A stretch of DNA of 31,017 bases, taken from the NCBI GenBank assembly GCA_923184405.1, contig OV299793.1, positions 891,309-922,325 of the forward strand. Reading direction: 5' to 3'. Numbering within the stretch: position 1 is the stretch's first letter; every line of letters starts with the position of its first letter. This DNA comes from Neisseria meningitidis (GTDB lineage Bacteria; Pseudomonadota; Gammaproteobacteria; Burkholderiales; Neisseriaceae). Below the pieces are notes generated by a model. That model was not told where the DNA came from, did not search any database, and saw nothing but the letters and a program-made list of their open reading frames with translations. Position numbers and translations under genes: made by a program. Of this stretch, positions 18,262-26,780 are shown piece by piece.

Positions 18262-18924
18262 GTGCAATCCCGACATGATGGTTTGCATAAATTTAAACAT
18301 GTATGTTCCGCAGCAAAGGCACTGATTAAAGAGCCGTTGGACAAAGCGAAACAAAGGAACGAAGAACTTGAAGCGGCAGAAGAAGCGGCGGCGCAGGAGG
18401 CAATGGGTCAGAAGCAGGAAGTCGACCGCGTATCCGAATGGGAAGAACGCTACAAGTCGTCGAGCAGCGAGTTCGAGCAATTCTGGAAAGGATTGCCTCA
18501 AACCGTACAGAATAAGCTGCAAGCCTCACAGAAAACATGGAAAAGCGGGATGGATAAAATCCGTGCCAACAATGCGAAAGCTGAAAGTGAAACGACAAAC
18601 GGCATAAAAGTCAGCGAACTGGCATGCAAAACGGCGGAAACCGAAGCACGCTTGGAAGAGCTGCACAACCGTAAAAAAGCCCTTATCGACGAAATGGCCA
18701 GGGAAACGGACTAGAAAGAACTGCCAAAGCGGCTCTGAACAGAGCGGTTCAGGCTACTGCCCGCCGATATTGCCGAAACCGTCATGCCCGAGTACCGCAA
18801 CTGACAAAACGGTTTGAATGCCAAATGCGCTGACAGCGACGAATACGGCGTGGCACAATCGGACTGCCGTACCAGAGAAATCAATGCGAAAACCAAAGAA
18901 ATCCAAGGTTATCTGATGGACTGA
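18262..18924 (+). pseudogene. LprI/DUF1311-like protein, three in-frame stops
   Basis: A single frame of 221 codons interrupted only by stops at 18712, 18736 and 18802. The first part reads KGLPQTVQNKLQASQKTW then a Cys-containing segment SELACKTAETEARLEEL. The second reads LPADIAETVMPEYRN-stop-QNGLNAKC, then QSDCRTREI and QGYLMD. The pattern of LP..., SQ..W, spaced Cys, and TR..L resembles the lysozyme-inhibitor LprI-like domain, apparently twice. The stop in EYRN-stop-QNG would be a Trp in an intact version. Family proteins are periplasmic, but no signal peptide is visible, so the true N-terminus is probably upstream or lost. Assigned by pattern only. It follows pgi on the same strand. Confidence 0.5.
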
Positions 18925-18970
18925 AACTTGGATGCGGGAATGTCGGCGGCTTTTGCGTTTTTGTCGTTTT

Positions 18971-19125
18971 TATAGTGAATTAAATTTAAACCGATACAGC
19001 GTTGGCTCGCCTTAGCTCAAAGAGAACGATTCTCTAAGGTGCTGAAGCACCAAGTCAATCGGTCCGTACTATTTATACTGTCTGCGGCTTCGCCGCCTTG
19101 TCCTGATTTTTGTTAATCCACTATA
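18971..19125. repeat. Correia repeat, long (155-bp) form, at the edge of the IS630 relic
   Basis: TATAGTGAATTAAATTTAAA at the left and TTGTTAATCCACTATA at the right enclose the typical core, with the IHF-containing middle (GAACGATTCTCTAAGGTGCT). Its right TATA end coincides with the point where the minus-strand IS630 transposase reading stops. Confidence 0.95.
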
Positions 19126-19726
19126 TCTTTTTCCACTTATATGTGCTTTCACTATTTGACCTTTCAGGCTGCGGGTATAGGGACGGAACAGCGTAGCGGT
19201 CAAATCCTATTTCATCCAAATAAACACGTTGGTAGTCGGAAAATTCGAGCCAGCTGTGTCAAATAATGCGGTACTTTGACCGGCTCTTGATCTCTGTAAA
19301 TGGTGGTCTTGTTTTTGCGCGTTATCCCCATCTGTTTCAGTGCATAGCAAACGGTGGCTGCCGTACAATCAAAATGTTTGGCGATTTCATGCAGATAGGC
19401 ATCCGGATGTTGCCCAATATATTGAGCCGGTTTTTGCCTATCCGATTTGACGGCATTTAGACCGGTAAATTGATGTTTTAGGCTGCCTGTTTGTTTTTTA
19501 AGGCAAATCCACAGGTAAAGCGTGTTTCTTAACAAGTTAAACGTTGCTGCAGTTTGGCTGATGATTTTGCATTGTTCGTAATATCGTGGATTAAATTTAA
19601 ACCAGTACGGTGTTGCCTCGCCTTGCCGCACTAATTGTACTGTCTGCGGCTTCGTCGACTTGTCATGATTTCTGTTAATCCACTATAGTTTAAAGCTTTG
19701 TCAATAAAGTCCGCAGAGTATGCCAT
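19126..19726 (-). pseudogene. IS630-family transposase, split by a Correia element and 3'-truncated
   Basis: The minus-strand start at 19726 reads MAYSADFIDKALN. The reading is interrupted by the Correia element at 19582-19687 and resumes as YYEQCKIISQTAATFNLLRN, LYLWICLKKQTGSLKHQ, HPDAYLHEIAKHFDC and ALKQMGITRK. After a frameshift it continues as YQRVYLDEIGFDRY, which includes the first catalytic Asp of the DDE triad, then in another frame LFRPYTRSLKGQIVK. It ends at the second Correia element (19125). The last half, with the remaining catalytic residues, is absent. IS630 elements target TA, as Correia elements do. Confidence 0.88.
19582..19687. repeat. Correia repeat, short form, inserted in the IS630 transposase
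   Basis: TATCGTGGATTAAATTTAAA and TCTGTTAATCCACTATA bound 106 bases with the usual CAGTACGGTGTTGCCTCGCC and CTGTCTGCGGCTTCGTCG core. One end has drifted from TATAG to TATCG. Removing it together with one TA copy restores the transposase reading ...DKALNYYEQC. Confidence 0.95.
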
Positions 19727-19768
19727 GGTTAGATCTTCAAAGTTGAGTATTGTACTATTTTGTTTATG

Positions 19769-20238
19769 GGGCAGTCCTAGATGACTAGGATAAACTCGAC
19801 TTTACTAATTGTTTTAAAATGGAAATTTGAACTCTATCTCACTGTTGTTAAAACGTCGTTCGTACCCCTTTAAATACAGCTCAAAATGCGCTTTGGGAAT
19901 GCCGTCAAACTTGCGTAAATGACGTTTTGCCCGGTTCCAAAAGTTCCCAATTCCATTGATATGGTTTTGTCGTTCAGCAAAATAACTTTCATCTGCTTCT
20001 ACTTCGCCGTCAAACATTTCCAAATGCGGACTGTTTTGATAAATAAGTAATCGTAAACGATGAAAATAATAGGCTGCGGTAATTTTATTAACGCCTACTA
20101 ACTCTGCTGCAGTTCTTGCAGTTACACCTGACACAAACAGTTCAATGAGTTTATTTGTTTATACCAGCTTAGACGACTTTTTCTCATAGGGGCAACTCTA
20201 ACTTAATTTGAATTTCCCTAGTTATCTAGGACAGCCCT
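19769..20238 (-). mobile_element. IS1016 element with internal deletion (copy C)
   Basis: The ends are GGGGCAGTCCTAGATGACTAGG (19769-19790, two bases over the usual repeat) and the inverted TAGTTATCTAGGACAGCCC toward 20238. They carry IS1016-type terminal repeats. At 470 bp it is about 240 bp shorter than a full element, and the loss lies in the middle of the transposase. Confidence 0.88.
19814..20187 (-). pseudogene. IS1016 transposase, internally deleted and frameshifted
   Basis: The start at 20187 reads MRKSRLSWYKQ. One A is missing in an A run near 20157, which shifts the frame before ...SGVTARTAAELVGVNK. The reading continues with AAYYFHRLRLLIYQNSPHL and GEVEADESYF, then jumps directly to AERQNHINGIGNFWNRAKR. 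About 80 residues between the two catalytic regions are therefore missing without loss of frame. The C-terminus FNNSEIEFKFPF is also shortened. Confidence 0.88.
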
Positions 20239-20302
20239 TGTTTTTAATTGACTATAATCCGCTATATTGTGAGAAGCTGGATGACGGATGAGGATAAAAT
20301 AA

Positions 20303-20328
20303 ATGCCGTCTGAATCTTCAGACGGCAT
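20303..20328 (-). terminator. DUS-pair terminator of gyrA
   Basis: ATGCCGTCTGAA (20303-20314) and TTCAGACGGCAT (20317-20328) are separated by two bases, 14 bases beyond the gyrA stop. Confidence 0.88.
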
Positions 20329-20341
20329 CGGGAGATGATTT

Positions 20342-23099
20342 TCAGTTCTCGACTTCCGGTCCGGTTACATTGGAAATTACAGAAGCGTCGGAGAGTTCGG
20401 ATTCGTCTTCGGCAACACGTTCCAGCGATACCAAGGTTTCGACTACGTACAAGTTAAGCAGATACACGCCTGCCGCGGCGCGACTAGTTTAGCAGATTTG
20501 TTCGACTTTGGTGCGGATAAGTACGCCGCCGCTGGTAATCAGCATCAAATCGTCGGTAATTCGCCGACCAAGGTTGCGGCGACCAAATCGCTGTTTCGCT
20601 CGCCAGTGTTAACGGCTATATTGCCTTGCCCGCCTTTGATTTTGCGGCTGTAATCGGCAATCCGGGTGCGTTTTCCATATCCGTTGGCAATGGCGGTTAA
20701 AACTTGCAAACCGCTTTCTTCGGTTTCAGGGCGAAGGTAATCAGGCTGACGATTTTGCCGTCGGCAGGCAGGCGCATATCGCGCAAACCGCCGCTGCCGC
20801 GACCGGACGGGCGAACACCGTGTTTGCCGCTCGGCAGTGCGTTTTAGTCGTCGGCGGTTTCATCTTCGATGCCGTCTGAAATTTCGGCTTCGATGTCGGC
20901 ATCTTCCGCTTCGTCGTTGCCGGATTTTTCCCAGTATTCGCTGAAGCGGATGGCTTTACCTAAGTTGGAGAACAGCATGATGTCGTCCACACCGCCTGTT
21001 TGCGCAGCGCCGACGAGGTAGTCGCCTTCTTTGAGCGCGATGGCTTTAATGCCTTCCGCGCGGACGTTTTTAAAGGCGGAAAGTTGGACGTTTTTCACTA
21101 TTCCCTGCGCAGTGGCGAAGAAGACGTATTGGCCTTCCGGAACTCGCGAACTGCCAGAATCGCGCTGACTTTTTCGCCTACTGCCAACTGGATGACGTTC
21201 GTTAATCGGACGGCTGCGGCTGTTGCGTCCGCCTTCGGGCAGTTCGTAAACCTTAATCCAATGACACTTGCCCAAATTGGTAAAGAACATCAAATAATCA
21301 TGCGTGTTGGCAACAAACAGGGTTTGATAAAGTCTTCGTCTTTGGTGGCAGCCGCCTGTTTGCCGCGCCCGCCGCGACGCTGCGCCTGATAGTCGGTGGT
21401 CGGCTGGGTTTTGATATAGCCGCCATGTGTCAGGGTAACGACCATTTCGCGTTGCGGAATCAGGTCTTCATCGGCAACGTCGCCACCGAACGGGTTGATT
21501 TCGCTGCGGCGTTCGTCGCCATAGTTGGATTTGATTTCTTCCAGTTCGTCGCGGATGATTTGGGTAATGCGTTCGGGTTTGGAGAGGATATCCACAAAGT
21601 CGATGATTTTACCCATCAGGTTTTTGTAGCTTTCGACAATTTCTTCTTGATCGAGGAATATCAGGTTTCGCAGGCTCATGCGTAAAATAGCATCTGCCTG
21701 AATCTCGCTCAGGTAATAACCTTGCTCTTTCAAGCCGATGTTTGCAGCCAATCCTTCCGGACGCATCATTTCCAAATCCGGACCGGAACGCGTCAGCATT
21801 TCTTCAACAGGCTGCTGCGCCAAGGGTGCGCAAGCAGTTTGTCTTTGGCCTCAGCTGCGTTGGGCGATTCTTTGATGAGCTTGATGATTTCATCGATATT
21901 GGACAGTGCGACCGCTTTGCGCTTCGGCAATATGCCACTTCATGGCGTGACATCTTCAGCGGAAAAGCGTACGTCGGTAACGACTTCGCGGCGGTGGCGC
22001 ACGAATTCGGAGAGAATCTGTTTCAGGTTCAACAGGCGCGGTTGTCCGTCGACCAAAACCACCATATTGATGCCGAAACTGTCTTGCAGCGGAGTCAGTT
22101 TGTAGAGTTGGTTTAAGACGACTTCAGCATTTTCGTTGCGTTTCAGCTCGATAACGACGCGCATACCGGATTTGTCGGATTCGTCGCGGAGCTCGGAAAT
22201 GCACCTCCAGTGTTTTTTCCCGAACCGTCGCCGATTTTCTCGACCAGCTTGGCTTTGTTGACCTGATAGGGGATTTCGTCGATAACGATGGCTTCGCGTT
22301 CGCCGTTTCTGCCTATGGGTTCGATATGGGTCTTACCGCGCATAACGACGCGGCCGCGGCCTGTATTACAGCGCTTCGCGCACGCCGCTGAAGCAGTAAG
22401 ACCGTTGCCCCGGTCGGGAAGTCAGAGAATGTGGATAAGCTCGATCAGATCGTCGATTTCGGTGTCGGGCGCAGCGAGCAGGCGCAGGCAGGTATCTGAC
22501 GGTATCAGAAAGGTTGTGCGGCGGGATACCGGTCGACATGCCGACGGCGATGCCGGACGAGCAGTTGACGAGCAGTGTTGGGAAACGGGTCGGCGGTACA
22601 AGCGGCTCATGTTCGCTCACCGCTCGCTAGTATCGGGCAGAATTTCGACGGTTTCTTCCTCAATGTCTGCCAGCATTTCGTGGGAAATTTTCGCCCATGC
22701 GGATTTCGATGTAGCGCATGGCTGCGGCGGCAAGCACGTCCACCGATCCGAAGTTGCCCTGTCCGTCTATCAGCACATAACGCATAGCGAAATTTTGCGC
22801 CATACGGACGATGGTGTCGTATACGGCGGTATCGCCGTGGGGGTGGTGTTACCGATGACGTCGCCGACAATGCGCGCCGATTTTTTGTAGGCGGCATTCC
22901 AGTTGTTTTTCAATTCGTGCATCGCGTACAGTACGCGGCGGTGTATTGACTTGAGACCGTCGCGAACGTCCGGCAGCGTCGCCCGACAATGACGCTCATG
23001 GCGTAGTCGAGATAGCTTTTGCGCATTTCGTCTTCAAGGCTTACCGGCAGGGTTTCGAGGAACGAATTTGTGGTCGTGGCGGATGGTTGCGTCGGTCAT
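20342..23099 (-). pseudogene. gyrA: DNA gyrase subunit A, many disruptions as sequenced
   Basis: GyrA cuts and rejoins DNA to introduce negative supercoils and is essential. The start ATG is at 23099 (MTDATIRH). Blocks in order on the minus strand: [13 protein letters not shown] and [10 protein letters not shown] with the catalytic Tyr (neighbouring Thr changed to Ile), [77 protein letters not shown], then DYQAQRRGGRGKQAAATKDE. QRRGGRG is the GyrA box, which excludes ParC. The C-terminal beta-pinwheel follows (AFKNVRAEGIKAIALKEGDY) and the end is ISNVTGPEVEN. More than ten frameshifts or stops are spread over the gene, which cannot encode a working gyrase as written. The 2758-bp span matches about 916 residues. 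Confidence 0.93.
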
Positions 23100-23135
23100 G
23101 GTTTCAATGTTTCGTATGGCAAAAAATTGTTGCTT

Positions 23136-23144
23136 ATTTTAGCA
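23136..23144 (-). promoter_or_regulatory. Possible extended -10 element of gyrA
   Basis: On the minus strand TGCTAAAAT, an extended -10 type element, lies 37 bases upstream of the gyrA start. No clear -35 is visible. A single uptake core GCCGTCTGAA is at 23175-23184. Confidence 0.35.
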
Positions 23145-23196
23145 TATTTTGACGCGGAACGGTGCGGCGGTTACGCCGTCTGAAACACAGTGCGGA

Positions 23197-23696
23197 TTAT
23201 AATGCCGAGGAAATTTCGTTGCGGAGATTGTCGAGAAACCTGCCTTGGCGGACTTGTTCAGCGGCTGTGTCGTAATCTTGTCGGGCAAACGACTGTTTCA
23301 GACCACAGAACAGTTTTTCTTGTTCGTCGCGGATTTCGTTGTCGAGATTTTTCAAGGATTCAAGGTCGTTGCCTGCCCGTGCCTCCATCAGCGTTTCGCG
23401 CCATTCCATTTGCTGCATAAGGAATTCGGGGCGAAAGCGGTATGCTCCGGCGCGTCGGCATCGATGCCCGATGTTTTCAGCAGGTAGGCGGCGCGGTCGA
23501 TGGGGTTTTTCAAGGTGCGGTAGGCATCGTTGATGGTGGAAGACATCATCACTGCCTGCTTTTGCTCAAAGGCGGAGGCTGAAGCGAATTGATCGGGATG
23601 GAAACAGGCAGCCAAGGCGCGGTAGGTTTGTTACAAGTTTTCGGTGTCGATATCGAAAGCGGGTTCAATCCGGAAGAGGGTGAAATATTGGGACAT
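23197..23696 (-). pseudogene. hscB: Fe-S co-chaperone HscB, one stop and one frameshift as sequenced
   Basis: A J-domain protein that brings IscU with its cluster to the HscA chaperone. The start ATG is at 23696 (MSQYFTLF). The J-domain HPD is visible in FHPDQFASASAFEQKQAVMM. The C-terminal helical IscU-binding domain is MQQMEWRETLMEARAGNDLE through GRFLDNLRNEISSAL. A Glu codon is changed to TAA near 23631 (ENL-stop-QTYR), and one C is missing near 23430 (FAPEFLMQQ). Corrected length is about 166 residues. It is separated from the isc operon by arfA on the other strand; hscA and fdx are not in this window. Confidence 0.92.
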
Positions 23697-23719
23697 AGTA
23701 GAATGATAAATGTAAGATT

Positions 23720-23748
23720 TTGGCAGAAAACTGTTTTTGCCTTATAAT
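23720..23748 (+). promoter_or_regulatory. Promoter of arfA
   Basis: TTGGCA (23720-23725), a 17-base spacer and a consensus TATAAT (23743-23748) lie 30 bases upstream of the arfA start. A GAAAGGA ribosome-binding site follows at about 23765-23771. The closest match to consensus I noticed in the window. Confidence 0.8.
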
Positions 23749-23777
23749 CTGCAGCTTCTTAAACGAAAGGACTGAAT

Positions 23778-23953
23778 ATGGGCGGCAAAGTGCAGCACAA
23801 TAAAGGCAAAATACGCGACAATGCTTTAAAAGCCTTAGTGAAATCCGATTTGTTCCGGCACAAGGTGGAACGGAAAAGGAAAGGCAAAGGCAGCTACAAC
23901 AGGCAGGAAGCGAAAAAATGGCGGGACGGTTTGATACTGTCCCGCCGTTTTGA
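23778..23953 (+). CDS. arfA: Alternative ribosome-rescue factor ArfA
   Basis: ArfA recruits release factor 2 to ribosomes stalled at mRNA ends without a stop codon, backing up tm[23 protein letters not shown] then [16 protein letters not shown] matches the family: the H-x-KGxIxDNA start and the basic KGKGSY. The ATG at 23778 follows AAAGGA. As written, one T is missing in GGTTT near 23930, so the frame runs on past the normal end. With that T restored the protein ends RDGFDTVPPF and TGA at 23951-23953, 57-58 residues. The last codons form a terminator hairpin, so most mRNA probably ends before the stop codon, the known way arfA is kept under tmRNA control. It is convergent with iscA. Confidence 0.85.
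23920..23951. terminator. Bidirectional terminator inside the 3' end of arfA
   Basis: GGCGGGAC (23920-23927) pairs with GTCCCGCC (23939-23946) around an 11-base loop, followed by GTTTT on the plus strand. On the minus strand the same hairpin is followed by ATTTTTT, a good terminator for iscA. The plus-strand T run directly overlaps the arfA stop codon. Confidence 0.88.
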
Positions 23954-23957
23954 TACC

Positions 23958-24282
23958 TTAAACATGGAAACTTTCGCCGCAGCCGCAGGAGTCTTTGACA
24001 TTGGGGTTTTCAAATTTGAAACCCTCCTGCAAACGCTTCTTTGGTGTAATCGACTTGCGTGCCGTCCGCATAAACCAGGCTTTTCGGATCGATATAAATG
24101 CAGCGCGCCGTGTCCTTCGAAAATCAGGTCGTCGCCATCAGCTTCATCGACAAATTCAAGGTTGTACGCCATCCCCGAGCAGCCGCTGGTTTTCACACCC
24201 AAGCGTACGCACCAAGCCTTTGCCGCGTTTGGCAGAGATAGTCATTGATGTGTTTTGCGGCATTCTCGGTAAGGGTAATCAT
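23958..24282 (-). pseudogene. iscA: Fe-S cluster assembly A-type protein IscA, frameshifted as sequenced
   Basis: An A-type carrier for Fe-S clusters. The start ATG at 24282 gives [16 protein letters not shown], then a shift occurs near 24235. [20 protein letters not shown], with the first conserved Cys, is open in another frame. A second shift near 24105 breaks the YIDPKS region. The end [11 protein letters not shown] carries the C-x-C pair. Corrected length is about 106 residues. Last gene of the isc run here; its stop is four bases from the arfA stop. Confidence 0.92.
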
Positions 24283-24331
24283 ATTTCTTCCTTGTTGTAC
24301 CGACCCGGACGGACCTGAAGCGGCGGGTTAG

Positions 24332-24365
24332 TTCGAGACGGCATTGCGGGACGATGCCGTCTGAA
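24332..24365 (-). terminator. DUS-pair hairpin between iscU and iscA
   Basis: TTCGAGACGGCAT (24332-24344) has one extra G relative to the DUS complement; ATGCCGTCTGAA (24354-24365) is exact. The hairpin is imperfect and probably attenuates rather than stops transcription into iscA. Confidence 0.65.
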
Positions 24366-24370
24366 AGGCT

Positions 24371-24759
24371 TTATCTGTTTTCCTGACGTTTGCGGTAGTC
24401 GGCAACAGCCGCTTTTACCGCATCTTCAGCCAAGATGGAGCAGTGGATTTTTAACGGCGGCAATTCCAACTCTTCGGCGATTTCGCTGTTTTTGATTGCC
24501 AGCGCGTCATACAGGACTTTTGCCTTTGACCCACTCGGTAATCAGGGCTGGACGAAGCGATGGCGGAACCGCAGCCGTAAGTTTTGAATTTCGCATCTTC
24601 GATGATGCCTTCATCGTTCACTTTGATTTGCAGGCGCATCACGTCGCCGCAGTACGGTGCGCCAACCATGCCAGTGCCGACAGATTCGTCGTTTTTGTCG
24701 AAAGTACCGACGTTGCGGGGATTTTCGTAGTGGTCGATTACTTTATCGCTGTATGCCAT
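24371..24759 (-). pseudogene. iscU: Fe-S scaffold protein IscU, frameshifted as sequenced
   Basis: The scaffold on which IscS and its partners build [2Fe-2S] clusters. The start ATG at 24759 gives MAYSDKVIDHYENPRNVG. The three cluster cysteines are visible in GAPYCGDVM, YGCGSAIASSS and, after the frameshifts, KIHCSILAEDA. The HscA-recognition LPPLKIH-type motif (ELPPLKIHC) is also present. Two extra C residues, near 24546 and 24520, shift the frame in the LITEWVKGKS region. The end is DYRKRQENR. Corrected length is about 128 residues. Confidence 0.93.
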
Positions 24760-24825
24760 GATGTGGTTTCCTTAATGTTTTGATGATTTAAGTGGTTTGT
24801 TTTGCCGGGTTTCAGACGGCCTGAG

Positions 24826-24954
24826 TTAGATTTTGCACGCTCCGCCTTCACAGCCGTCGTCGTTTTCGAATCGACGCCGCGCTTCCACGGTAACGCCGTC
24901 GAAATCGTCAAGCAGGTTGTCGAGATTGTCCAAATCTAAATCTTGTTCGTTCAT
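24826..24954 (-). CDS. Small acidic Cys-containing protein in the isc operon
   Basis: An unbroken 42-codon frame between iscS and iscU. It starts MNEQDLDLDNLDNLLDDFD and ends DDGCEGGACKI. The ATG at 24954 is preceded by GAGAAAAAT, a plausible ribosome-binding site. The N-terminal two thirds are strongly acidic with a heptad-like Leu/Asp pattern. The tail has two cysteines spaced C-x4-C. I do not recognise a family; it is not IscX. Position, same strand and close spacing (67 bases from iscS, 66 to iscU) suggest co-transcription with iscSUA. A role in metal or cluster handling would be inference. Confidence 0.6.
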   Translation of the reverse strand: MNEQDLDLDNLDNLLDDFDGVTVEARRRFENDDGCEGGACKI

Positions 24955-25021
24955 ATTTTTCTCTTGATTGCTTTGTTTTTGGAATGCCGTCTGAAGCGTT
25001 CGGATGGCACGTTGGTACGCT

Positions 25022-26236
25022 TTAATGCGCCGCCCATTCAATCGAGTTCAAATCAATCCCGTCTTTGAACATTTCCCACAACGGCGACAGTTCGCGCAGT
25101 TTGCCGATTTTGGATTTAATCAGTTCGGCGGCAAATTGCACTTCTTCTTCAGTGGTCATGCGACCGAAGGTGATGCGCAGGGACGAGTGCGCCAATTCGT
25201 CATTTCTGCCCAATGCGCGCAGGACGTAGCTGGTTCGAGCGAGGCGGAGGTGCAGGCGGAGCCGCTGGATACAGCGAGTTCTTTCACTGCCATAATCAGG
25301 CTTTCGCCTTCGACGAAGTTGAAGCTGACGTTCAGGTTGTTCGGGGCGCGGTGTTCGAGGTCGCCGTTGATATAGACTTCTTCGATGCCTTCGATGCCTT
25401 TGAGGAAGATGTCGCGCAGATTGCGGTAGTGCGCCATATCTTGTTCGAGTTCTTCTTTGGCGATGCGGAAGGCTTCGCCCATACCGACGATTTGGTGGGT
25501 CGGTAATGTGCCGCTGCGGAAGCTGCGTTCGTGGCCGCCACCGCGCATTTGGGCTTCGAGGCGGACGCGCGGTTTGCGGCGGACGTACAGAGCGCTGATG
25601 CCTTTAGGGCCGTACACTTTGTGCGCGGACATCGACAGCAGGTCGAGTTTGGCGGCTTCGACATCGACAGGTACTTTGCCGCAGGCTTAGGCGGCATCGA
25701 CGTGGAAGACGATTTTACGTTCGCGGCAGATTTCGCCGATGGCAGGAATATCTTGCACCACGCCGATTTCGTTGTTCACCCACATTACGGAAATCAGGAT
25801 GGTGTCGTCGCGGATGGCGGCTTTGAGTTCGTCTAAATCAATCAAACCGCTTTCTTGAACGCCCAGGTAGGTTACTTCGAAACCTTGGCGTTCGAGTTCG
25901 CACATTATATATAAAACGGCTCTTGTGTTCGGCTTTGACGGTGATGTAAGTGTTTGCCTTTGATTTGTAGAAGTTTGCCGCGCCTTTGATGGCGAGGTTG
26001 TCGGACTCGGTCGCGCCACTGGTGAAAACGATTTCTTTAGAGTCGGCATTAATCAGGGCAGCCATGTCGGCGCGGGCCTATTCGACGGCCTCTTCTGCTT
26101 CCCAGCCGAAGCTGTGGCTGTTGGAGGCAGGGTTGCCGAAGGTTTCGGTCAGATACGGAATCATTTTTTCGGCAACGCGTTTGTCAACGGGGGTGGTGGC
26201 GGCGTACTCGAGGTAAACAGGGGTTTTGACGGTCAT
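25022..26236 (-). pseudogene. iscS: Cysteine desulfurase IscS, broken as sequenced
   Basis: A PLP enzyme that supplies sulfur from cysteine for Fe-S clusters and tRNA thiolation. The start ATG at 26236 gives [54 protein letters not shown] and FHVDAA are visible, followed by the PLP lysine motif [25 protein letters not shown] and the active Cys in [13 protein letters not shown]. The end is [13 protein letters not shown]. Breaks: TAG for Lys near 26080 (AVE-stop-ARAD), TAA for Gln near 25687 (DAA-stop-ACGK), and frameshifts near 25920 and 25228. Span equals the normal 404 codons. Second gene of the isc operon, 46 bases after iscR. Confidence 0.94.
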
Positions 26237-26282
26237 GGTTTGCACTTTCTTTTTAGGGTGTTATTAAATGGATGTCCGTAAA

Positions 26283-26710
26283 TTAAACGACGCGGCTGCC
26301 GTCGCAGTTGCATATCTGTTCGATGATGCTTTGCAGGGTAACGCTGCCGAGGTAGTCGTTGATGGTTTTGTTCAAAGTCTCCCAAAGATCGTGCGTCACG
26401 CAGGGCGCGCCGTGGTGGCAGTTGGCTTTGCTGACGCAATGGGTTGCGTCCAGCCGATCTTCGGCGGCGGTGATGATTTCAGCGATGTTGATGCGTGCCG
26501 CCGGGGCGGCGAGGATGTAGCCGCCACCAGGCCCGCGCAGGCTTTCAACAAGTCCGGCGCGGCGGAGTTTGCCGAACAATTGCTCGAGATACGACAAGAT
26601 ATGTTTGGGCGTTCGCTGATGGCACTGAGTTTGACGGCGCCGGTTTGCGCGTTCATCGCCAAATCCAGCATAGCGGTAACGGCGAAACGCCCTTTGGTGA
26701 TCAATCTCAT
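26283..26710 (-). pseudogene. iscR: Rrf2-family Fe-S regulator IscR, one frameshift as sequenced
   Basis: A transcription regulator that senses Fe-S supply through its own [2Fe-2S] cluster and represses the isc operon. The start ATG at 26710 gives MRLITKGRFAVTAMLDLAMN. The winged helix region continues (LSAISERPNIS) and is cut by a one-base loss near 26605. The other frame gives SYLEQLFGKLRRAGLVESL, then GPGGGYILA. The cluster cysteines are in HCVSKANCHHGAPCVTH, with C-x5-C-x5-C spacing. The end is DGSRVV. Corrected length is about 142 residues. First gene of the operon, behind an IscR-type box. Confidence 0.92.
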
Positions 26711-26751
26711 GGTGGTGGTTGCCCGTGTCGGTTTTTTTATTAGTGGGTGGA

Positions 26752-26780
26752 ATTGTCCAATATCTGAGTGTTTCAGTCAA
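26752..26780 (-). promoter_or_regulatory. Promoter of the isc operon
   Basis: On the minus strand TTGACT (26775-26780), a 17-base spacer and GACAAT (26752-26757) lie about 42 bases before iscR. The -35 lies inside the IscR-type box, so bound IscR would occlude RNA polymerase. Confidence 0.6.

Noticed and set aside
19480..19500. AGGCTGCCTG motif resembling the alternative uptake dialect
   Set aside because: It lies in IS630 transposase coding sequence (KKQTGSLKHQ) and lacks the final AA, so it is probably coincidental.
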